From NCBI GenBank assembly GCA_030146905.1, contig JASLAV010000635.1:1-5436 (forward strand): a stretch of DNA of 5,436 nucleotides. Direction: 5' to 3'. A program made the translations under genes and the position numbers. The notes beneath the pieces are model-generated. The model searched no databases, was not told the DNA's origin, and saw only the letters and a program-made list of their open reading frames with translations. How positions within the stretch are numbered: the stretch's first letter is position 1; the number at the start of each line of letters is the position of its first letter. Of the stretch, positions 1 to 4,339 are shown piece after piece. Source of the DNA: Lentzea sp. (GTDB lineage Bacteria; Actinomycetota; Actinomycetes; Mycobacteriales; Pseudonocardiaceae).

Positions 1-366
1 TCAGCTGCAGCCGGACGTGCTGCCGCAGCCCTCGCACAGGTAGCAGGAGCCGGCCGGACGCATCTTCGTGCCACAGGTCATGCACAGCGGCGCGTCCGCG
101 GCCTTGCCCAGGTGCAGCTCCAGCAGCTCGGTCGAGCTGCCGACCTGCTTCGGCGTGTCCGCGGGCGCGTCGACCTGGGCCGGCGCGGCCTCGACCGACC
201 CGCGCAGCCCTTCGAGGTCCACATCGGACGAAGGCGTGCCGTACTCACCGGCGACCTGCGCCGAACGCTCGTCGGCCGTGAAGATGCCGAGCTGCGCGCG
301 CTTGTCGTACGGCAGGTAGTCCAGGGCCAACCGGCGGAACAGGTAGTCCAGCACGGACGTGCGCAT
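1..366 (-). pseudogene. nrdJ: 3'-terminal fragment of vitamin B12-dependent (class II) ribonucleotide reductase, copy A
   Basis: The 121-residue frame matches only the extreme C-terminus of adenosylcobalamin-dependent ribonucleotide reductase, which makes deoxyribonucleotides. Visible in it are the conserved block SVLDYLFRRLALDYLPYDKR, a variable acidic/Ala-Pro linker, and the Cys-rich tail LCMTCGTKM...CYLCEGCGSTSGCS. In the family this tail forms a zinc-ribbon-like element plus the redox cysteines that re-reduce the active site. Full NrdJ proteins of this type are roughly 900 or more residues, so the catalytic barrel and cobalamin-binding parts are missing. Upstream of the ATG the frame runs into an in-frame TAG at 385-387, inside the other copy. 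No ribosome-binding site is apparent, so the ATG is probably only the first in-frame ATG after the breakpoint. The stop codon is the first three bases of the window, so what follows the gene cannot be seen. I treat it as a truncated remnant. A chimeric assembly is the main alternative. Confidence 0.85.
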
Positions 367-730
367 CGCGACCTCGGTGCTGGACTACCTGTTCCGCCGC
401 CTGGCGCTGGACTACCTGCCGTACGACAAGCGCGCGCAGCTCGGCATCTTCACCGCCGACGAGCGTTCGGCGCAGGTGGCCGGCGAGTACGGCGCGCCGG
501 CGTCGTCCGATGTGGACCTGGAGGGTCTGCGCGGCTCGGTGGAGGCGGCTCCGGCCGTCGAGGTCGAGGCGGCCGCTCCGAAGCAGGTCGGCAGCTCGAC
601 CGAACTGCTGGAACTGCACCTGGGCAAGGCGGCGGACGCGCCGCTGTGCATGACCTGCGGGACGAAGATGCGTCCCGCCGGGTCCTGCTACCTGTGCGAG
701 GGCTGCGGCAGCACGTCCGGCTGCAGCTGA
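359..730 (+). pseudogene. nrdJ: 3'-terminal fragment of vitamin B12-dependent (class II) ribonucleotide reductase, copy B
   Basis: This 123-residue frame on the opposite strand encodes the same NrdJ C-terminus as copy A: the DYLFRRLALDYLPYDKRAQL block, a variable linker (EVEAAAPKQ here), and the CMTCGTKM...CYLCEGCGSTSGCS tail with its CxxC pairs. The NrdJ-like reading D-V-R-I-A-T-S begins at 356. Upstream codons belong to the inverted copy and reach a stop at 344-346, so the N-terminal bulk of the enzyme is absent here too. The formal start at 359 is GTG without a Shine-Dalgarno site and is unlikely to be a true start. Unlike copy A, its downstream flank is visible: a strong hairpin terminator lies 10 bp past the stop. 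This suggests copy B sits at the resident nrdJ 3' end. If the assembly is wrong at about 356-360, it would be the end of an intact nrdJ. Confidence 0.85.
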
Positions 731-739
731 CCCACCGGT

Positions 740-777
740 GACCGCCTGCCGGGGAACCCCTTCCCCGGCAGGCGGTC
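740..777. terminator. Bidirectional terminator hairpin between nrdJ copy B and the HNH gene
   Basis: A perfect 17-bp stem (GACCGCCTGCCGGGGAA pairing with its complement) closes a CCCC loop. It lies between the stop of nrdJ copy B (730) and the stop of the convergent HNH gene (783). There is no clear T tract on either side, which is usual for high-GC actinomycete terminators. Its symmetry and position suit termination from both directions. Confidence 0.85.
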
Positions 778-782
778 CGCCG

Positions 783-1304
783 TCACGGCAACGTGATCCC
801 GTGGCGGTCCGCCAGCTTCTTCTCGATCTCCGCGATCACGCAGGCGATGGTCGACGGGTTGAGCCGGCCCTCCCCGAAGTGGACGACGGTCTTCGCGAAC
901 TCGTCCGCCGCCAGCGCACGGCACTCGGCCTTGAGCGAGTGGTGGTCGACGCCGGCCTCCCGGAAGATCTCCAGCGGCTTCCTGCCGAAGATCACCTCGA
1001 ACTCCTCCCAGCCCCGCATCGTCCAGTACGTGTCGGGGGAGGAGACACCCGTCGCCCGCAGCCACCGCCACATGTACTGCGGGTCCTGGTGGCTCGGCGC
1101 CTCGCGGCGGCATCGCGCGCACAGCAGGACGAGGTTCTCCGCGTCGTCGTTCCCACCCAGTGACACGGGCACGATGTGGCACTTCTCGAGCCGTGTCCGG
1201 TACCCGCACCGCCAGCAGCGCTCGTGTGCCGTGCTCCAGTCGACGGCCATCTCGACCTCGTGCTCGACCCAGTACGCGACTATCTGCGTGGTGCTCGCCG
1301 CCAT
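783..1304 (-). CDS. Stand-alone HNH endonuclease family protein
   Basis: The predicted 173-residue protein carries an HNH nuclease core at about residues 30-72. It shows a zinc-binding CWRC pair (C30, C33), the KCHIVP motif with the likely catalytic H43, then GGNDDAEN with N57, and LLCARC (C62, C65). The usual His right after the last CxxC is Arg here. H72 in the following APSHQDP stretch may take its place, as I recall for HNH relatives with an EAP...DP..MW.W signature. The C-terminal half is helical and shows no other domain that I recognise. HNH proteins cut or nick DNA using a metal ion, but this one's target is unknown. The start at 1304 is chosen because GGGGAGGA lies 4 bases upstream. 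A longer frame back to 1391 adds 29 unconvincing residues. It converges on nrdJ copy B across the shared terminator and diverges from the gene at 1401. Confidence 0.87.
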   Translation of the reverse strand: MAASTTQIVAYWVEHEVEMAVDWSTAHERCWRCGYRTRLEKCHIVPVSLGGNDDAENLVLLCARCRREAPSHQDPQYMWRWLRATGVSSPDTYWTMRGWEEFEVIFGRKPLEIFREAGVDHHSLKAECRALAADEFAKTVVHFGEGRLNPSTIACVIAEIEKKLADRHGITLP

Positions 1305-1308
1305 GGTT

Positions 1309-1316
1309 TCCTCCCC
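1309..1316 (-). promoter_or_regulatory. Shine-Dalgarno site fixing the HNH start
   Basis: On the minus strand the sequence reads GGGGAGGAAACC followed by ATG at 1304. The GGAGG core sits 5 bases from the start codon. This is the best ribosome-binding site near the 5' end of the frame and argues for the 173-residue protein over the longer form. Confidence 0.8.
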
Positions 1317-1400
1317 AGTCGTCGATCTTTGTGTCGGTCGTGAAGGCGATTCTGTTTCACGTACGGGCAACTGGTAGAACAACGGGACCAAGGGGGAGAG

Positions 1401-1952
1401 ATGCGCTCTTTCGACGACTTACGCGGTCACCTGCTCGGGCAGCTCAACGCCGCTGTCCGGCGTCCCGGCATGTACGGCGGCGAGGCGGTGATCCTCACCC
1501 TGCTCGACGCCCTGGCCTACGCCGACGACCGCACGGACCGGTGGCAGGCGGAGCTCGACGCGCTGGTGAAACGGGGTGCGGCGAACGCGGCGATGGTCAG
1601 CGGCGCCGTGCACGAGGTGCTCGGCCACCGCAGCGAGGACGTCATGGCGTCGGTGTACGCCGATCTCGCGCACCGGCAGGGCTGGCTGTCGCTCGACGCC
1701 GACAGCCGCATCCCCGGCGTGCTGGGCGAACGCGACTGCCAGCTCGAGGACGTGATCGCGGAGTACGGCGAGCCGCCGTTGTGGCTGGGCGGCACGAACC
1801 CCAAGTACTCGAAGACGCTCGGCTACCCGGACCGGTCGGGTTCGCTGGTGTTCTTCCACTTCATGCCCGAACTGCGGCTGATGGCGACAAGACGTGGTGA
1901 GGGCGGCTTCCGCGACAGCTTCGTCTTCACGCCCGCCGGTCTGGCGCGGTGA
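1401..1952 (+). CDS. Hypothetical protein, actinobacterial RPGMYGG-type
   Basis: I do not recognise a characterised family. The 183-residue protein is soluble-looking, with no signal peptide or membrane segment. It begins with an amphipathic helix and an RRPGMYGGEAVILTLLDAL stretch. A GAVHEVLGHRSEDVMASVYADLA helix region follows at about residues 68-90, then PLWLGGTNPKYSKTLGYPD. It ends in a probable beta region (SLVFFHFMPELRLM) and FRDSFVF. The RPGM-G-G opening resembles anonymous Streptomyces-type proteins from memory, which I could not check. The start ATG follows a purine-rich AGGGGGAGAG. The 96-bp gap to the divergent HNH gene should hold both promoters, but I see no convincing -35/-10 pair there; an extended -10 (TGGTAGAAC, 1372-1380) is the only weak candidate. 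Third positions are strongly G/C, supporting real coding. Its partner downstream is the glycohydrolase. Confidence 0.8.
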   Translation: MRSFDDLRGHLLGQLNAAVRRPGMYGGEAVILTLLDALAYADDRTDRWQAELDALVKRGAANAAMVSGAVHEVLGHRSEDVMASVYADLAHRQGWLSLDADSRIPGVLGERDCQLEDVIAEYGEPPLWLGGTNPKYSKTLGYPDRSGSLVFFHFMPELRLMATRRGEGGFRDSFVFTPAGLAR

Positions 1953-1991
1953 CGATCTCCGCGAAACAGCGCGGCTTCCGCAGGTCCAAAT

Positions 1992-2017
1992 CCGTGTGCC
2001 CTGGGTGTGGCAAACGG
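1992..2017. promoter_or_regulatory. Dyad upstream of the glycohydrolase -10 box
   Basis: CCGT-G-TGCC at 1992-2000 is complementary to GGCA-A-ACGG at 2009-2017. This gives eight pairs with one internal mismatch and an 8-base loop, ending two bases before the TAAAAT box. It could be an operator for the downstream promoter or a weak terminator for the gene ending at 1952. No T tract follows it. Confidence 0.35.
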
Positions 2018-2018
2018 G

Positions 2019-2024
2019 TAAAAT
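2019..2024 (+). promoter_or_regulatory. -10 box (TAAAAT) for a leaderless ADP-ribosylglycohydrolase transcript
   Basis: TAAAAT is a near-consensus -10 hexamer, standing out in GC-rich DNA. Its last base is 8 bases before the ATG at 2033, so transcription should begin at about 2031-2033, on or next to the start codon. Leaderless genes with this geometry are common in Actinomycetota. The matching -35 (TGTGCC, 1995-2000, 18-base spacer) is poor. Confidence 0.5.
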
Positions 2025-2032
2025 CGCAGGTG

Positions 2033-2929
2033 ATGCGCATTGTTCTGCACGATCGTGCGCGCCTGGACCTCGCATACGACTCGCTCGACGGGCTCTCCGT
2101 CGGCGACGCTCTGGGCGCACAGTTCTTCATGGTCGGCCGCTCGTTGCCCGACCTCGTGGCCGGCAAGCCGCCACGAGGGCCGTGGGAGTGGACCGACGAC
2201 ACCGAGATGGCCTGCAACCTCGTCGCCGAGCTCCGTGATCACGGAGAGGTGGACCAGGACCGGCTCGCGGCGACGTTCGCCGACTGCTGTGAGCCCTACC
2301 GCGGTTACGGCGCGGGAGCCTTCACCATCCTGCGCAAGATCCGCCAGGGCACGCCCTGGAAACAGGCGGCCTCCAGCGCGTTCGACGGCCAGGGTTCGTG
2401 CGGGAACGGCGCCGCGATGCGGATCGCACCGCTCGGCGCGTACTTCGCCGACGATCCCCAAGCCGTCACCGCGCAGGCGATCCGGGCCAGCGAGGTGACG
2501 CACCAGCACCCGGAGGGCATCGCGGGCGGCGTCGCGGTGGCGCACGCGTCGGCCGTCGCGGCGAAGGCGCGGCTCACCGCGACGCCGCCCCGTGATCTCC
2601 TCGGCAGCGTCCTCGACCACCTCGACAAGTCGTTCGTGCGCAAGGGGATCGAGAAGGCTCGCGAGATCGGCAACGCCGAGGAGGCCGCGTACGTCCTCGG
2701 CAACGGCTCCCGCGTCACGGCGCAGGACACCGTGCCGTTCACGCTCTGGGTAGCCGCGCACCACCTCGACGACTACCACGCCGCCATCACGACGTGTGTC
2801 AGGGCGGGCGGCGACGTCGACACCACGGCCGCCATCGTCGGCGGCATCGTCGCGACACCGCCGCCGCGGTGGCGCGCGGAACGCGAACCGCTCCCGGACT
2901 GGGTGAGCCGCCAGCCCCCAGGTCGCTAG
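2033..2929 (+). CDS. ADP-ribosylglycohydrolase (DraG/ARH-type) family protein
   Basis: The 298-residue protein has the full motif set of the all-helical, two-metal ADP-ribosylglycohydrolase fold. Near the N-terminus is SVGDALGAQ (G24-D25). Then come WTDDTE (T54, D55, D56), a GCGNGAAMR-like segment (G124-R130), THQHPEG (156-162), and the C-terminal GGDVDTTAAIVGG (D261, D263, T264). The TDD and DVDT acidic residues bind the Mg2+ pair in characterised members. The enzyme would remove ADP-ribose from a modified protein, nucleic acid or small molecule; the sequence does not say which. An in-frame GTG at 1949 overlaps the previous stop (GTGA) and would add 28 residues. That stretch lacks a Shine-Dalgarno site, has 7 of 27 codons ending in A/T, and contains the dyad and -10 box, so I prefer 2033. 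The gene ends in a 4-base overlap with the convergent CGNR gene. Confidence 0.88.
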   Translation: MRIVLHDRARLDLAYDSLDGLSVGDALGAQFFMVGRSLPDLVAGKPPRGPWEWTDDTEMACNLVAELRDHGEVDQDRLAATFADCCEPYRGYGAGAFTILRKIRQGTPWKQAASSAFDGQGSCGNGAAMRIAPLGAYFADDPQAVTAQAIRASEVTHQHPEGIAGGVAVAHASAVAAKARLTATPPRDLLGSVLDHLDKSFVRKGIEKAREIGNAEEAAYVLGNGSRVTAQDTVPFTLWVAAHHLDDYHAAITTCVRAGGDVDTTAAIVGGIVATPPPRWRAEREPLPDWVSRQPPGR

Positions 2930-3384
2930 TCCTTGTGCCGCTGGTAGTACCGCGCCACCCGCACCCGGTTCCCGCACGTCGCGGGGTCGCACCACCGGCG
3001 CCGCGGGTGCGCGGGCACGAACAGCAGCCGGCACCCCGGCCCCTCGCACGTCTTCACCTTCCGCACGGCCGGTGACGCCAGCAGTTCCGCCGCCGCCCCC
3101 GCCAGCACGGCGAGCGCCCGCGCGACGTCGTCACCCTCCCGGGAGCGCGTGACCACGACGCCGTCGGCCCAGGTCAGCACCTCGAACGACGGAGCTCCGC
3201 GCAACGCGGCGTTCAACGGCGCCAGGTCCGGCTCCCGGCCGTCCCGTGCGGCGAGCACCGCCGCCTCCACCTGGCCGCGCAGCTCCACGACCTCCTCCGA
3301 CCAGGGCAAACCCTGCGAGGACAACCACTCCCGCAGGTGGTCGTCCTCGGACGTCAGCGTGTTGACGAAATCGATCGCGAGCAC
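2926..3384 (-). CDS. ABATE-type CGNR zinc-finger regulator
   Basis: The 152-residue protein combines an N-terminal ABATE-like region, opening with LAIDFVNTL, and a C-terminal CGNR zinc finger. The finger has C113 and C118 (CEGPGC), followed by LLFVPAHPRRRWCDPATCGNR with C132 and C137. The four cysteines should bind one zinc. The basic tail RVRVARYYQRHKD fits DNA contact. Members are annotated as putative stress-related transcription regulators, with little direct work behind that label. It is a little shorter than the 180-200 residues I expect for the family, mostly at the N-terminus. The start is GTG at 3384, exactly where a transcript from the TACAGT box would begin, so it is probably leaderless. 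It is divergent from the alpha/beta hydrolase with 45 bp between, and is the obvious candidate regulator of that gene and of itself. Confidence 0.88.
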   Translation of the reverse strand: MLAIDFVNTLTSEDDHLREWLSSQGLPWSEEVVELRGQVEAAVLAARDGREPDLAPLNAALRGAPSFEVLTWADGVVVTRSREGDDVARALAVLAGAAAELLASPAVRKVKTCEGPGCRLLFVPAHPRRRWCDPATCGNRVRVARYYQRHKD

Positions 3385-3390
3385 CGCCTA

Positions 3391-3396
3391 ACTGTA
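3391..3396 (-). promoter_or_regulatory. -10 box (TACAGT) of the CGNR gene promoter
   Basis: Read on the minus strand, TACAGT ends 6 bases before the GTG at 3384, placing the expected transcription start on the start codon itself. The hexamer 17 bases upstream is GCTAAT (3414-3419), a poor -35 that lies inside the dyad at 3410-3428. The box overlaps the -35 of the opposite promoter. Confidence 0.5.
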
Positions 3397-3421
3397 CAAC
3401 ACGCGAAGTACCCATTAGCCT
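3393..3421 (+). promoter_or_regulatory. Promoter of the alpha/beta hydrolase gene
   Basis: TGTACA (3393-3398; four of six matches to TTGACA) and TAGCCT (3416-3421; TAnnnT) are separated by 17 bases. The start codon at 3430 is 8 bases after the -10, so the transcript would be leaderless or carry about two leader bases. The upstream sequence has no Shine-Dalgarno site, which is consistent. Confidence 0.5.
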
Positions 3422-3428
3422 AATGCGT
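3410..3428. promoter_or_regulatory. 19-bp operator-like dyad between the CGNR and hydrolase genes
   Basis: ACCCATTAGCCTAATGCGT is an inverted repeat centred on 3419. CATTAG and CTAATG form a perfect 6-bp pair around one base, extended by two further outer pairs after one mismatch. It covers the hydrolase -10 and the presumed -35 of the CGNR promoter, so a bound repressor would silence both. The likely ligand is the CGNR protein, which is inference from position. Confidence 0.55.
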
Positions 3429-3429
3429 C

Positions 3430-4266
3430 ATGACGACCATGACCCATGTGGCGAGGTATCGCTTCGCCGACGTCGACGGCATCAACGTCTTCTACCGGGA
3501 GGCGGGCGACCCGGCGAAGCCCAAGCTCCTGCTGCTGCACGGCTTCCCGTCCGCCTCGCACCAGTACGCACGGCTCATCGATGAGCTCGCGGACGACTTC
3601 CACATCGTCGCGCCCGACCACCCCGGCTCCGGCCACAGCGACGCGCCCGAGCGGTCCTACACCTTCGACTTCCTGGCCGACACGGTCGAGAAGTTCCTGC
3701 GGGCCATCGACTTCACGGGCTTCACGATGTACGTCTTCGACTTCGGCGCCCCCGTCGGCTTCCGCGTCGCCACCAGGCACCCCGAGTGGATCAACGGCCT
3801 GGTCGTGCAGAACGGCAACGCCTACGAGGACGGCCTGTCCGACCTCGCCTGGGGCTTCATCCGCAACCGCGACCCGCAGGCGGCCCGCGACCTGCTCGCG
3901 TTCGAGTACACGAAGTTCGGCTACCTCGAAGGCGCGCGGGACCCCGAGACGATCTCGCCCGACACGTGGACGCTCGACCAGCACCACCTCGACCTGCGCC
4001 CGCAGCCCCAGGTCGACCTCTTCCTCGACTACCACTCCAACGTCGCCCAGTACCCGCGGTGGCAGGCGTACCTGCGTGAACACCGGCCGCCGACGCTGAT
4101 CACCTGGGGCAAGGGCGACCCGTTCTTCCTCGAGCCCGGCGCGAAGGCCTACCTGCGCGACGTGCCCGACGCCCGGCTCCACCTGCTCGACACCGGCCAC
4201 TTCGCGCTGGAGGAGGACCTCGGGGTGATCGCGGCGCTGATCAGGGAGTTCGCCGCGAAGGCATAA
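3430..4266 (+). CDS. Alpha/beta hydrolase, haloalkane dehalogenase/epoxide hydrolase type
   Basis: The 278-residue protein is a complete alpha/beta-hydrolase of normal length. It has the oxyanion-side HGFPSASHQY (37-46), then DHPGSGHS (63-70). The nucleophile elbow VFDFGAPVG (102-110) carries Asp104, the WGKGDPFF segment has the acid D230, and the catalytic His is H257 in LLDTGHFALEED. An Asp rather than Ser nucleophile places it with haloalkane dehalogenases, fluoroacetate dehalogenases and epoxide hydrolases. They attack carbon to form an alkyl-enzyme ester that water then releases. The elbow has FDFGAP where many relatives have QDYGAP or QDWGG, so the substrate cannot be named. It is cytosolic, with no signal peptide. 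The start ATG at 3430 is chosen because the promoter places the 5' end there; a second ATG at 3439 is possible. Expression is probably controlled by the divergent CGNR regulator. Confidence 0.92.
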   Translation: MTTMTHVARYRFADVDGINVFYREAGDPAKPKLLLLHGFPSASHQYARLIDELADDFHIVAPDHPGSGHSDAPERSYTFDFLADTVEKFLRAIDFTGFTMYVFDFGAPVGFRVATRHPEWINGLVVQNGNAYEDGLSDLAWGFIRNRDPQAARDLLAFEYTKFGYLEGARDPETISPDTWTLDQHHLDLRPQPQVDLFLDYHSNVAQYPRWQAYLREHRPPTLITWGKGDPFFLEPGAKAYLRDVPDARLHLLDTGHFALEEDLGVIAALIREFAAKA

Positions 4267-4281
4267 TTTATTCATCACGTG

Positions 4282-4310
4282 TTGAGTTTTCGGCCGGATG
4301 CTCGTAACCT
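4282..4310 (+). promoter_or_regulatory. Sigma-70-type promoter of the PEP-synthase-like gene
   Basis: TTGAGT (4282-4287) and TAACCT (4305-4310) are separated by exactly 17 bases. The region just upstream (about 4262-4275) is markedly AT-rich and could act as an UP element. A CACGTG palindrome (4276-4281) abuts the -35. Transcription should start near 4317, giving a leader of about 23 bases that contains the GGAGGGG ribosome-binding site. This promoter makes the gene independent of the hydrolase upstream. Confidence 0.6.
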
Positions 4311-4339
4311 CCTCCTCAGGCAGAACCTGGAGGGGAACC

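Larger units (their letters stand above)
1..730. repeat. Head-to-head inverted repeat of two nrdJ 3' ends
   Basis: Arm 1-360 read on the minus strand aligns with arm 371-730 read on the plus strand, with a centre at 365.5 and only about 10 bp (GCGCATCGCG) between the homologous T-S-V-L codons. Hand alignment gives about 90% identity. The linker region has two compensating codon-sized indels, so the two stop codons sit exactly symmetrically at 1-3 and 728-730. The repeat reaches the window edge, so its outer limit on the left is unknown. Confidence 0.93.

Noticed and set aside
1..366. Copies A and B as independent small zinc-ribbon proteins
   Set aside because: Both match only the tail of NrdJ, start at arbitrary in-frame codons and lack ribosome-binding sites. 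Their conservation is explained by descent from full-length nrdJ.
1305..1391. Longer HNH protein starting at 1391
   Set aside because: The extra 29 residues show no family likeness, and a strong Shine-Dalgarno site precedes the ATG at 1304.
1949..2032. N-terminal extension of the glycohydrolase with a CPGCGK zinc-knuckle-like motif
   Set aside because: There is only one CxxC pair, no Shine-Dalgarno site, several A/T-ending codons, and the motif falls on a dyad just before a -10 box. It looks like non-coding DNA, though the GTGA overlap keeps it as an alternative start.
783..3384. Defence island or toxin-antitoxin system built from HNH, unknown protein, glycohydrolase and CGNR genes
   Set aside because: The orientations alternate, the CGNR gene clearly pairs with the hydrolase, and no toxin or transferase motif is visible. 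There is no sequence evidence for a joint system.
4309..4335. Hairpin pairing CCTC..CAGG with CCTGGAGG that would hide the ribosome-binding site of the PEP-synthase-like gene
   Set aside because: The best promoter puts the transcription start near 4317, so the left CCTCC half would not be in the RNA. Only a 4-bp stem would remain. It stands only if the transcript starts further upstream.
4267..4339. Rifamycin-associated element upstream of the Rph-like gene
   Set aside because: I looked for the GGGGCTTGC-type inverted repeat on both strands of this gap and it is absent.
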